Below, piece after piece: positions 1 through 6,368 of a stretch of 6,368 nucleotides of DNA. The notes under the pieces were generated by a model. It made no database searches, was not told the origin of the DNA, and worked only from the letters and a program-made list of their open reading frames with translations. Each line of letters starts with the position of its first letter. Position 1 is the first letter of the stretch. This DNA is from Acidobacteriaceae bacterium (GTDB lineage: Bacteria > Acidobacteriota > Terriglobia > Terriglobales > Acidobacteriaceae): the NCBI GenBank assembly GCA_003135495.1, contig PLBX01000384.1, positions 12,313 through 18,680 of the forward strand, given 5' to 3'. The translations under genes and the position numbers were made by a program.

Positions 1-91
1 GGATAAGCACTTCGAGTTGAGGCCAAGATGCCGTCCAGACTTTTAAGTCAAATAGTTATCGGACTTCAAGCTTTATCCAGTATTAGTTTGG

Positions 92-778
92 ATGAACCCA
101 AATGTAGAAGTAACCAATCTCAACATAAGTGAAGTAATAGAGCCACAGCCCGATGCACAATCTGCATATAAACCGCTTTACTCGGTCCAGTCATTTGGGA
201 CCGTGCCTTGGCAGTTTCTGGATGAACTCATCGCTTTTTATTGCGAGTTACCCGAACCTCGAATCCTAGACGCCACGGTAAACGAAGGCCGAATATGGGG
301 CCGAGGAAAATCTCGCTACAAATATGTTGGCATGGACATCAATCCGTCGGTCCACCCCGACATAGTTGGCGACAATACCGCAATGCCCTTCGCCGATCAG
401 TCATGGGACATCATTGTTTACGATCCGCCGCACACGGGGGAACAGGGCAAGTCCAGATTTGCACCAATTTACGGGACAGGAGTGGCTGTAAATAAAACGG
501 GTGGTCTCGCCCATACATATCCCGCGTTTTTGAAAGAGGCTTATCGAGTGCTGCAGCCCAAGGGACTCCTGTTAGCCAAGCTAGCCGATTGTACTCACCG
601 CAACAGATTCCAATTCGCTACTGCGGAGTTCTATATCGCCGCCAAGCAATATGGGTTCGAATTGCAGGGAAATCACATCCTACCTCGAAAAAACGTCATC
701 ATCGATCCGAAGTGGAAAAAAGCTAGTCACCCGCGACAAAACCACTCGACATGGATGGCGTTCAGGAAAATAGGATGA
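92..778 (+). CDS. Orphan class I SAM-dependent methyltransferase with DPPH motif
   Basis: This gene encodes 228 residues with the layout of a Rossmann-fold, SAM-dependent methyltransferase. In order one sees a motif I-like segment ILDATVNEGRIWG (residues 58-70), an acidic strand end YVGMDINPS (78-86), VGDNTAMPF (92-100) and then DIIVYDPPH (106-114). DPPH is the [DNS]PP[YFWH] catalytic motif of amino-group (N6-adenine or N4-cytosine) nucleic acid methyltransferases. A later strand-turn VLQPKGLLLAKLAD (153-166) and a C-terminal HSTWMAFRK fit the rest of the fold. Motif I precedes the catalytic motif, and there is little room for a separate target-recognition domain, so sequence specificity cannot be read. 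No restriction endonuclease lies nearby, so it is an orphan enzyme, perhaps of phage or plasmid origin. The ATG at 92 lacks a clear Shine-Dalgarno sequence but gives a full-length fold. The substrate (DNA or another amino group) is inferred from the motif only. Confidence 0.8.
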   Translation: MNPNVEVTNLNISEVIEPQPDAQSAYKPLYSVQSFGTVPWQFLDELIAFYCELPEPRILDATVNEGRIWGRGKSRYKYVGMDINPSVHPDIVGDNTAMPFADQSWDIIVYDPPHTGEQGKSRFAPIYGTGVAVNKTGGLAHTYPAFLKEAYRVLQPKGLLLAKLADCTHRNRFQFATAEFYIAAKQYGFELQGNHILPRKNVIIDPKWKKASHPRQNHSTWMAFRKIG

Positions 779-855
779 AATTTACTTTGTCGATATTTCG
801 ACTGGTTCCTAGCCAATATGCGACGACCGGGGTGCCGCAAAGAGCCTGCCGTTAG
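775..855 (+). CDS. Possible 26-residue peptide overlapping the methyltransferase stop
   Basis: A short frame starts at an ATG that shares bases with the TGA of the methyltransferase (ATGA overlap), with AGGA at 764-767 seven bases upstream. The peptide begins MKFTLSIFRLVPSQ and ends ACR. The arrangement is the one used for translational coupling, and it could be a tiny coupled gene or the start of a gene truncated by the TAG at 853. I recognise no family, it is too short for codon evidence, and an ATGA overlap arises easily by chance. It is listed because it would otherwise be missed. Confidence 0.15.
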   Translation: MKFTLSIFRLVPSQYATTGVPQRACR

Positions 856-982
856 GTCACGGGACTCGGAGATGAGGGTGAGGCAAAATCTTTGGTAAGC
901 TCTGTGATTTTTCAGTTACGTCGTTCATCAAAGATGTATGAAGCAGAGGTAGAGCGAAGGAATCAGCAGCACCAGGAGACAA

Positions 983-987
983 AGGAG
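983..987 (+). promoter_or_regulatory. Shine-Dalgarno site that fixes the metallopeptidase start
   Basis: AGGAG, within AAAGGAG at 981-987, lies nine bases before the ATG at 997. The frame remains open upstream to a TTG at 892 and an ATG at 934, but neither has a comparable site, so the site favours 997 as the start. Confidence 0.7.
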
Positions 988-996
988 CAGAGTAAA

Positions 997-1536
997 ATGA
1001 ATCAATTTAATTGGTGGGACAATAACATTCAGGCGTCCCTGAAAGCGGGTGCCTTACGCCTCGGCAAGCGATTCGATGGCGTCATCAACTTTTATAAGGT
1101 GATGACTCGCTGGGATGGCGACGATAAGTCCAACGAGGAAATTCTCGTTGCACTGCCCAAGACGCTCATTTGGACGCCAGCCCTCCCTCATGCGGGTCAG
1201 GTTTTCCGGCCCAATATGGCAGCGGGATTCGACGCCATTATGTACCTGAGCCCGAGTCTGGAGTTTGAGTCTCAGGCATTCATTAATCACACGGTCGCTC
1301 ACGAATTTGCCCATGTACATTTAGGGCACCACGTCGGCGAGGGCAGCATCCAACTAGCGAAAGCTGGTATTAAGCACGGCGACCAGCAGCACGAGCGAGA
1401 GGCCGATGCACTCGCTGCGGAGTGGCGTTTTAAACGGGTAAAGGATACGTGGATGTCTCGCACGATGATAGCGTTCGCCAAATCCATCGCTGGCAAGCCC
1501 CGTCTGTGCAAAAAATTCATGGAAGCACTTAAGTGA
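997..1536 (+). CDS. ImmA/IrrE-like zinc metallopeptidase, stand-alone
   Basis: The 179-residue product carries a zinc-peptidase signature: HTVAHEFAHVHLGHH (residues 98-112) contains HExxH, with zinc ligands H102 and H106 and catalytic E103. About 27 residues later HEREADALAAEW (132-143) supplies the third ligand, E133 or E135. The spacing and the ExEADxxAAxx pattern match the ImmA/IrrE (M78, DUF955) type of gluzincin, in which such proteases cleave a repressor or other regulator. Unlike many members there is no helix-turn-helix domain, and no repressor gene lies next to it, so its target is unknown. No signal peptide or membrane segment is seen, so it should be cytoplasmic. The N-terminal hundred residues are not recognised. 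The start at 997 is chosen for its strong AGGAG. The gene lies 218 bases after the methyltransferase on the same strand, so a joint transcript is possible but not shown. An SprT- or M48-like peptidase is a less likely alternative. Confidence 0.75.
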   Translation: MNQFNWWDNNIQASLKAGALRLGKRFDGVINFYKVMTRWDGDDKSNEEILVALPKTLIWTPALPHAGQVFRPNMAAGFDAIMYLSPSLEFESQAFINHTVAHEFAHVHLGHHVGEGSIQLAKAGIKHGDQQHEREADALAAEWRFKRVKDTWMSRTMIAFAKSIAGKPRLCKKFMEALK

Positions 1537-1856
1537 CCTACGTGGAAGAATGGGATTGATTGGGAACGGACCAGGCACAGGTAAATCATCTTGAGCTTCG
1601 AGACATTTCAAACCGGCCGTTGTCACGGAAACGGCAAACTGAAGCCCAGGTTTCACAAATATTGTAGTGATCCCGATGAGCCTATCTAGCTTGGGCACGG
1701 TAACGTTGTAGTAATGGGTGAGCGGTGGCAGGAATTCTATGTTCACCCTTTAAGGAAGGCGTCCAAGAAGGAGGGGATGGAGCACGGATTAACCTCACTT
1801 CAGGATTTTGTAACGCGCCGGACGGCACTGGCCGATTCCATTTTCGATCCGTAGTA
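1537..1856. other. Gap between convergent genes, no confident gene
   Basis: These 320 bases separate the metallopeptidase from the stop codon of the convergent PDZ gene. They hold the 46-codon plus-strand frame described separately and, in the same frame before a TAG at 1687, another 35 open codons (from 1585). A minus-strand frame is also open from 1746 back into the peptidase gene. No hairpin followed by a T-run that would serve as terminator is visible for either converging gene. The stretch reads like decayed coding sequence. Confidence 0.4.
1714..1854 (+). CDS. Possible 46-residue protein or gene remnant
   Basis: A short frame begins MGERWQEFYVHPLRK and ends LADSIFDP. The product is basic in the middle (KASKK), rich in aromatic residues at the start and probably helical, which looks more protein-like than the usual shadow frame. 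The same frame is open before the ATG as far as a TAG at 1687, and beyond that TAG it is open again up to a TAA at 1582, so this could be the 3' end of a longer gene broken by a nonsense codon. There is no Shine-Dalgarno sequence before the ATG at 1714. It ends two bases before the stop codon of the convergent PDZ gene. I do not recognise a family, and the competing minus-strand frame across the same bases cannot be excluded. Confidence 0.25.
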   Translation: MGERWQEFYVHPLRKASKKEGMEHGLTSLQDFVTRRTALADSIFDP

Positions 1857-3008
1857 CTATTTTCGGGCTGCGGCTTCTCTTGTAATAAGAGTGAGGTAAT
1901 TCTCATAGGTCAGTCGGTTGCGTCGATAACGTATGAGAAGTCGCGCCCCCTCCTCATGCCGATTGAGCTCGGCTCGTAGATCATCGACTGTATAAAGATA
2001 GTGACCGTCAATTGAGATGATTACATCACCTGACTCCATGCCGACGTTAAATGCGGGGCCATCCGACTGCACGCTTGAGATTTGAAGCCCGTCATGTTTC
2101 TCGGTGGGATTACCCGAGAACAAAACTCCCATTCGAGATACGTCGGCCTTATCCCACGATTGAATATCCAGGGATTTATCGCTGGCGACATTCGAGAGTG
2201 TATGGCTTAAGATCGGTTCAGGGGTGCTTACCTTCTGTGTTACAACCCTAGTAGATTCCCGTTTCATCTCTACATTGCGAACGCTAAAGTCATATCCCCT
2301 CCCATATATTCCCCTTATCGAATCAGGCGAGCCAACGACATAAATGATGTATTCGCCCTTCTTCAGTGGATCAGTACCCATTTGGAATCTGTTGCCTCCC
2401 AGCGCTATTGCATGCGTCTTACGAATTGCCTCGGCTCTTATACCATTCTTGGCTCCAACCAGACCACCGCGAGCTTCCACTTCCAACTCTCGACGATTGT
2501 TTTTTTCATCCATCTGAACCAAAATGAAATTATCGATCGTATCAGCTTTTGGCAGGTCTATCTCGATCATGGGGCTGGGGCTAGAAACAATCGATGAGTG
2601 CGGCCCATCCAAGTAAGCCTTCTCCTTCACGGATTTAAATCCTAGGGAAACATCATGGCCGAGTCGTCCGCCTATCTTCGATTGGCCCATGGTGTGTATC
2701 GGGACCAGAGTGTTATCCACGACAACTCTTGGAGATGTCAAAGCATTCGCATCAAGCATAGCCGCGATTATCTTCGGCGAGACGCCTGCCTTTTTTAGAT
2801 TAATGAGGTCAGTATCCTCTAATTGGAACTCGCAAGTGCCGTTCTTGATCTTGGCAATTATTATGTCATCGTCCAGACCTAGTTTCGACATTTCAACTAT
2901 TCGAGTGTTGGTGATGCTCGATTGCTGGTCTGCTATCGGCTGGTTCTGGGAGAAACCGAAACTCATGGCGATGAGGAGAACCAATAGGGACAAGCAATAG
3001 ATTTTCAT
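1857..3008 (-). CDS. Secreted PDZ-domain protein with N-terminal helical repeat
   Basis: The 383-residue product starts with a Sec signal peptide: K2, a hydrophobic core LSLLVLLIAMSFGF (residues 6-19) and a likely cut after S20. Residues 32-87 (TNTRIVEMSKLGLDDDII, then IAKIKNGTCEFQLEDTDLINLKKAGVSPKIIAAML) form a two-part helical unit that I associate with exported Acidobacteriota proteins. Residues 95-245 are beta-rich with no recognised motif apart from LKKGEYIIYVVG (215-226). A PDZ domain fills residues 291-376: binding-loop candidate MGVLF (293-297), then GLQISSVQSDGPAFNVGMESGDVIISIDG, corresponding to the GxPAxxAGxxxGDxIxxxxG core, and a final helix DDLRAEL. PDZ domains bind C-terminal or internal peptide tails. 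No protease triad or catalytic domain is present, so the protein is probably a binding or scaffold protein in the periplasm or cell envelope. The ATG at 3008 has GGAG six bases upstream. The gene stands alone between a convergent left neighbour and a 180-base gap. Confidence 0.85.
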   Translation of the reverse strand: MKIYCLSLLVLLIAMSFGFSQNQPIADQQSSITNTRIVEMSKLGLDDDIIIAKIKNGTCEFQLEDTDLINLKKAGVSPKIIAAMLDANALTSPRVVVDNTLVPIHTMGQSKIGGRLGHDVSLGFKSVKEKAYLDGPHSSIVSSPSPMIEIDLPKADTIDNFILVQMDEKNNRRELEVEARGGLVGAKNGIRAEAIRKTHAIALGGNRFQMGTDPLKKGEYIIYVVGSPDSIRGIYGRGYDFSVRNVEMKRESTRVVTQKVSTPEPILSHTLSNVASDKSLDIQSWDKADVSRMGVLFSGNPTEKHDGLQISSVQSDGPAFNVGMESGDVIISIDGHYLYTVDDLRAELNRHEEGARLLIRYRRNRLTYENYLTLITREAAARK

Positions 3009-3014
3009 CTAATA

Positions 3015-3018
3015 CTCC
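3015..3018 (-). promoter_or_regulatory. Shine-Dalgarno site of the PDZ protein gene
   Basis: Read on the minus strand, GGAG precedes the ATG by six bases (TATTAG), which supports that start together with the signal peptide that begins directly behind it. Confidence 0.65.
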
Positions 3019-3188
3019 GTTTCAAAGGCAGGTCGTTAACGGCGAATCGTATCACGTGTCGGTGCTGTCGAGTAGCACGAGTATCAACAGCGTGATAAAT
3101 GAAGCGGAATGTTTTTTGTACTGTGGAACTGGTGCAGATTCGACATCGCTTCGTTTCTTAGTCCGTTCGCAGGGTTACTCCACCTCGC

Positions 3189-3386
3189 CTAATCGAAGCA
3201 CTGGGACTCAGTTCGGCAGCAAAGCCCGTATCGCTGCCAGAGCCTAAACCAAGGACTATTCGCGAGCATTTCGTCGTGCCTGCGATTCGCCGCAGCGAGG
3301 TCGCTCGCGCTCAGCGGCCTGATATCCGGCGCTTCGAACATTTCCTGTATCTGCTCGATCTCGTCAATGGTGCGTTCAACGTCCAT
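3189..3386 (-). CDS. Small conserved-looking protein of unknown function
   Basis: The 65-residue product starts MDVERTIDEIEQIQEMFEAP and continues through PLSASDLAAANRRHDEML to a hydrophobic, aromatic segment SPWFRLWQRYGLCCR (residues 44-58). The N-terminal half is acidic and predicted helical, and the C-terminal half has two tryptophans and a CC pair. Codon use is biased to G or C in the third position (CTG, AGC, GCG, CTC, GAC), as expected of a real gene and unlike the opposite strand. It resembles, from memory, short hypothetical proteins of Acidobacteriota, but I can name no function. No signal peptide or transmembrane segment is present. No Shine-Dalgarno sequence lies before the ATG, which may mean a leaderless transcript (see the promoter candidate). 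Its neighbours are the PDZ gene 180 bases downstream and the diguanylate cyclase 270 bases upstream, both on the same strand. Confidence 0.55.
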   Translation of the reverse strand: MDVERTIDEIEQIQEMFEAPDIRPLSASDLAAANRRHDEMLANSPWFRLWQRYGLCCRTESQCFD

Positions 3387-3396
3387 GCGTCACAAT

Positions 3397-3424
3397 CATC
3401 TAAGAGAAGGCGCTGAGCGGTCAA
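3397..3424 (-). promoter_or_regulatory. Candidate sigma-70-type promoter of the small gene
   Basis: On the minus strand a TTGACC (3424-3419, five of six matches to the -35 consensus) is followed after 16 bases by TAGATG (3402-3397, a weak -10). Transcription would start about three to four bases before the ATG at 3386, giving an almost leaderless message. This would fit the missing Shine-Dalgarno site. The -10 match is poor, so this is only a candidate. Confidence 0.2.
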
Positions 3425-3656
3425 CCTGAAGCGGCAACTAGCCTGAAATGCCTCGCTTTGTGACCAGATAAACCGCAAAGCTTCCCAGCCAATGACCGCC
3501 CTCGCACTCCGACGCTAGAATGTGGATTGATGTTTAAAGTCGCTAGCTGGAATTTGAATTCTGGGTCAAACGAGAGCGAACAACCAGTCAGGCAGGAATC
3601 GATAGCTCCGAACGAAAGCGGAATGAGTTAAAGGATTTGAGAAAATCTTCGGGTAC

Positions 3657-5951
3657 CTAGCTCTTCGATGGAAGCACAACGGGCTCAATTTCGATCTTGT
3701 TTCTTCCCGTTCGCTTCGCTTGATAGAGTGCGGTGTCGGCTCGCGCAAGAAAGCTCTCAAGCGAATCTCCTGATCGCCAGCGAGCCAGTCCTAAGCTTAT
3801 GGTGATCTGCTTTTGGCATCCTGTTATTTTCATGGTTTGAATCTGTCGTCGGATGCGTTCGGCGACCGCCGAAGCTTTTTCTATCGGTGTTCCCGGCAGT
3901 AAAACAACGAACTCTTCTCCTCCGAATCGAACCACAAGATCGTAGGGCCTCGTTTGGCTACCGAGAACGGCGGCAGTGCCAACCAGAAATTGGTCGCCCA
4001 TAAGATGCCCGAATTGATCATTGATCGACTTGAAGTGATCCAGATCGCCGAGCATCATCGTCAAGTCTTCTCCCTGCCGTTCTGCGCGAGATGCCTCACG
4101 CACGAAGACCTCTTCCAGTGTTCGGCGATTGGCTAACCCGGTTAGCGCATCGGTCCGGGAAAGCTGTGTGATCCGTTGGTTTGCCTCTTTAAGGTCGCGG
4201 TTAGCGAGTTCTGTGGCTTCCTTGGACCTGACTAATTCTGCTTCAATTTGCTTGCGTTCGGTGATGTTGTCGAAAACCGTAACAAAGCATCCCTTCCCGG
4301 CCCCATAGGCTGAGATGGAAAACCACATCCCCAAGCCTTTAAGTTCGATCTCAAACCTCTCTGGAATGCCTGTCAGCGCCACTCGGACATATCTCTCAAA
4401 CAATTCTGGTTGCGAGTCTTTCCCTTCCGGGATGATCTCGGTAAATTTCCTGCCCACCACATTTCGCAAGCCCGTCAACTTTTCGAATGTACTGTTGACG
4501 GCGAGATGTACGAAATCTATCGGACGGCCACGGTCGTCAAAAACCATCTCGCAGTGGGCAAAGCCTTCCAACATATTTTCAAAAAGGGAGCGATAACGCC
4601 TTTCGCTTTCTTCTCCCACTTTTCGCACGCTGATGTCTGAAATGAGGCCAATGGCAACTCGCAAGCCATTCGAGTCCCTAGTAGCCACTGCCCGATCATG
4701 CGCCCAGAACCACTCTCCATTCTTTTTTTGTGCTCGGCATTCGATGTCATAGGGTTGTTCCTTCTTTATGAGTGATTCGAAAGCCTGCCCTACTCTCTCC
4801 TTATCATCTACGTGGACTGAGTTAAACCAGAGAGAATCTCCCTTTCGGCAAAACTCGGCCGCAGAGTATCCAAGGAGCGTTTCGACTTGGGGACTCACAA
4901 AAATTACGTTGCCCTTAATATCGGTCTTCCACACAACCTCTGGGATGGTCGCCACCAACGACCGGTACTGCGCTTCACTGGACGTTAGCTCGAAACGAAG
5001 TCGCTCTTCCTTTCTGAGAATGATGAAGCTGAGAACCGCCGCCAACCCCGTAGTGAACGAGATCGTGAAGGCGTGAGAAGTCCAGATCGTGATCTTTGGA
5101 TGTAGGGACTGCGTGGCTGCTTCAAAAACGAGCATGACGCAGAAAGTAGCCATTGCGGCTCTTAGCGCACGTATGCGGGCGCTCACCACTCCCCTTCGCA
5201 TCGTTCTCGGCTCGCGCAGAAGGCGGCTATAGCTCGTAGTCAGGATGGCAATTCCTAAGATGAGGATCGTCAAGGTCGCAATACCAATTACACCGAGACT
5301 AGAAACGTCTACCGCGTGCGACAAGTCGGCGGCCTCATCGGAAATTGTGAAGCTAACGGCCGCCATCCCTGTGTAATGCATGATTGGGATCGCAGCGCCC
5401 ATCACGATAGCGTTGGCAAACTTCCATCTCTGGCTATGACTCCGAGCAAGGAAGAGCAAGCGGAGCGCGATAAACGAAATCCCGACCGCAAGCATGACGG
5501 AAAGAACTACGATTGACGGATTGAAGTGACACATCGCACTCATCCGCATTGCATCCATGCCGATGTAGTGCATCGCACCGATCCCTCCGCCCATGACGAG
5601 GCTTCCAAACGCCGTGCGCCATAGGCTCATTTCTCGCCCGCTTGCGAAATGCAACGCAGCGCCTGCGGCGAGAATAGCGGTCAGCAAAGATAGCAAGACA
5701 ATCGGCCAGTCGTACCACACTGGGATTGACAACCTGAAAGCTAGCATTCCAATGTAGTGCATGGACCAAACGCCCAATCCCATGGCGCTGGCTCCGCCCG
5801 CCAACCAACCAAATCGTGCCCATCCTCGTGCTACCATCACCCGACCCGCAAGCTCTAATGCTGCATAGGACGCAAAGGCTGCGATCACAACGGACAGTAC
5901 CACCAAGCGGTAGTCATAAGACCCGACGAGCATTGTGTTTTCGTGGAGCAT
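3657..5951 (-). CDS. Membrane-bound MHYT-PAS-PAS-GGDEF diguanylate cyclase
   Basis: The 764-residue protein should make cyclic di-GMP from two GTP at the inner membrane. Residues about 11-250 form an MHYT sensor: hydrophobic helices with the motif as MHYI (64-67), MHYI (127-130) and MHYT (191-194), each followed by a G-M pair. This family was proposed to bind a metal and sense O2, CO or NO. Further membrane helices run to about residue 312. PAS 1 (about 326-445) has YRSLVATIPEVVWKTD and a PAC-like WFWAHDRAVATRD. PAS 2 spans about 450-570. A charged, probably coiled linker (565-599) leads to the GGDEF domain, which begins SRTDALTGLANRR. It has metal-binding D636 in GDLDHFKSIND, the GGEEF signature (677-681) and an RPYD (668-671) inhibitory I-site five residues before it, so the cyclase looks active and product-inhibited. 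No EAL domain follows. The ATG at 5951 is preferred over the upstream TTG at 5984, because it has weak GAGAG ten bases upstream and the sensor domain starts right behind it. Confidence 0.92.
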   Translation of the reverse strand: MLHENTMLVGSYDYRLVVLSVVIAAFASYAALELAGRVMVARGWARFGWLAGGASAMGLGVWSMHYIGMLAFRLSIPVWYDWPIVLLSLLTAILAAGAALHFASGREMSLWRTAFGSLVMGGGIGAMHYIGMDAMRMSAMCHFNPSIVVLSVMLAVGISFIALRLLFLARSHSQRWKFANAIVMGAAIPIMHYTGMAAVSFTISDEAADLSHAVDVSSLGVIGIATLTILILGIAILTTSYSRLLREPRTMRRGVVSARIRALRAAMATFCVMLVFEAATQSLHPKITIWTSHAFTISFTTGLAAVLSFIILRKEERLRFELTSSEAQYRSLVATIPEVVWKTDIKGNVIFVSPQVETLLGYSAAEFCRKGDSLWFNSVHVDDKERVGQAFESLIKKEQPYDIECRAQKKNGEWFWAHDRAVATRDSNGLRVAIGLISDISVRKVGEESERRYRSLFENMLEGFAHCEMVFDDRGRPIDFVHLAVNSTFEKLTGLRNVVGRKFTEIIPEGKDSQPELFERYVRVALTGIPERFEIELKGLGMWFSISAYGAGKGCFVTVFDNITERKQIEAELVRSKEATELANRDLKEANQRITQLSRTDALTGLANRRTLEEVFVREASRAERQGEDLTMMLGDLDHFKSINDQFGHLMGDQFLVGTAAVLGSQTRPYDLVVRFGGEEFVVLLPGTPIEKASAVAERIRRQIQTMKITGCQKQITISLGLARWRSGDSLESFLARADTALYQAKRTGRNKIEIEPVVLPSKS

Positions 5952-6368
5952 GGTTGAGTTTCTCTCTTTGCGGCCGCGACGCAAATCCAGACAAGACCCG
6001 TGAATGTGGCCTTGGCTTAATTGCGGCTGCTGCCTTCTGTGATTGAGATGGACCGCAGGTAGGTACCGCTCATGAGCCTACTATCGCAACTTGAGCGTAC
6101 TCCCGCTCGGAAGGTCACCATAGTTACGAAAGGGGACAGTGTGCTAATGCGGGAGTTTTTCGTTCTGGTCCTGTTCGCGCCGTCAGCCGAGCCTTGGCCT
6201 GCTTGCCAAAAGGGCCACTGACTTTCCGAGTAACTCCGGTGCGAACGCTCTCCCAAGATTCTGCTTACAATCAAAGTATGCAGGTTGTAGCGGAACTCGC
6301 CCCCGGATTTTGACCGGCAGTCAAGCAGACTTCGGGTGTTCGAAAACGTTACCCTGCCGCGATCAAGC
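5952..6368. other. Region upstream of the diguanylate cyclase, no supported gene
   Basis: These 417 bases should contain the cyclase promoter, but no clear -35/-10 pair was found on the minus strand. A minus-strand frame is open from the right edge to a stop at 6017 (about 117 codons). Its translation is very rich in serine and arginine, has only rare start codons, and matches nothing I recognise, so I do not call it. On the plus strand, TACAAT (6266-6271) is a good -10 hexamer without a -35 partner and might serve a gene beyond the right edge. No RNA gene or repeat is apparent. Confidence 0.4.

Noticed and set aside
892..996. N-terminal extension of the peptidase from a TTG at 892 or ATG at 934
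   Set aside because: Neither start has a ribosome binding site, the extra residues are a charged, low-complexity stretch, and the ATG at 997 has a strong AGGAG.
1749..1776. Purine-rich stretch with AAGGAAG and AAGGAGGGG that resembles a small dispersed repeat
   Set aside because: No second copy or paired inverted arm is present in the window, so a repeat cannot be supported.
3062..3078. Inverted repeat GTGCT...AGCAC with a 7-base loop upstream of the PDZ gene
   Set aside because: A five-base stem is expected by chance, has no T-run and no second copy, so neither a terminator nor an operator can be claimed.
3566..3760. 64-codon minus-strand frame overlapping the end of the cyclase gene
   Set aside because: It overlaps the conserved C-terminus of the GGDEF domain in another frame, and its translation has no protein-like pattern.
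5434..5823. 129-codon plus other frames antisense or out of frame within the cyclase gene
   Set aside because: They lie inside a gene with clear domains, and the translations are arginine- and cysteine-rich without any motif; they are shadows.
5952..5984. Cyclase start at the TTG at 5984
   Set aside because: The eleven extra residues are arginine-rich and precede the sensor without purpose, and the ATG at 5951 has a weak but better placed ribosome binding site.

Overview
The window looks like a piece of the chromosome of a soil-type bacterium of roughly even GC content, most likely an Acidobacteriota member. The main pointers are the secreted PDZ protein, whose N-terminal repeat resembles a type I associate with acidobacterial exported proteins, the 65-residue protein on the minus strand, and the MHYT-PAS-PAS-GGDEF receptor. 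This assignment rests on family resemblance recalled from memory, not on a database search.

Left part (1-1856, plus strand): an accessory-looking stretch. A 228-residue class I SAM-dependent methyltransferase with a DPPH motif (92-778) is followed after 218 bases by a 179-residue stand-alone zinc metallopeptidase of ImmA/IrrE-like type (997-1536). The spacer carries a 26-codon frame whose ATG overlaps the methyltransferase stop. The 320 bases after the peptidase hold no confident gene, only a 46-codon plus-strand frame that may be the tail of a decayed gene. An orphan methyltransferase next to a peptidase without its usual regulator partner suggests a remnant of a prophage, integrative element or defence region, but no integrase, transposase or attachment site is visible.

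Middle part (1857-3386, minus strand): a secreted protein with a signal peptide, a short helical repeat, a beta-rich middle and a C-terminal PDZ domain. Upstream of it lies a small 65-residue gene of unknown function. The PDZ gene converges on the left block, and its stop lies just beyond the end of the 46-codon frame.

Right part (3657-5951, minus strand): a large membrane-bound diguanylate cyclase with three MHYT motifs, two PAS domains and a GGEEF active site with an intact inhibitory site. It should couple a signal sensed in the membrane, or by the PAS domains, to cyclic di-GMP production. The 417 bases upstream of it (5952-6368) contain no gene I can support.

The minus-strand genes are separated by 180 and 270 bases, so they are probably separate transcription units. 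No rRNA, tRNA, CRISPR array, insertion sequence or convincing intrinsic terminator was seen.
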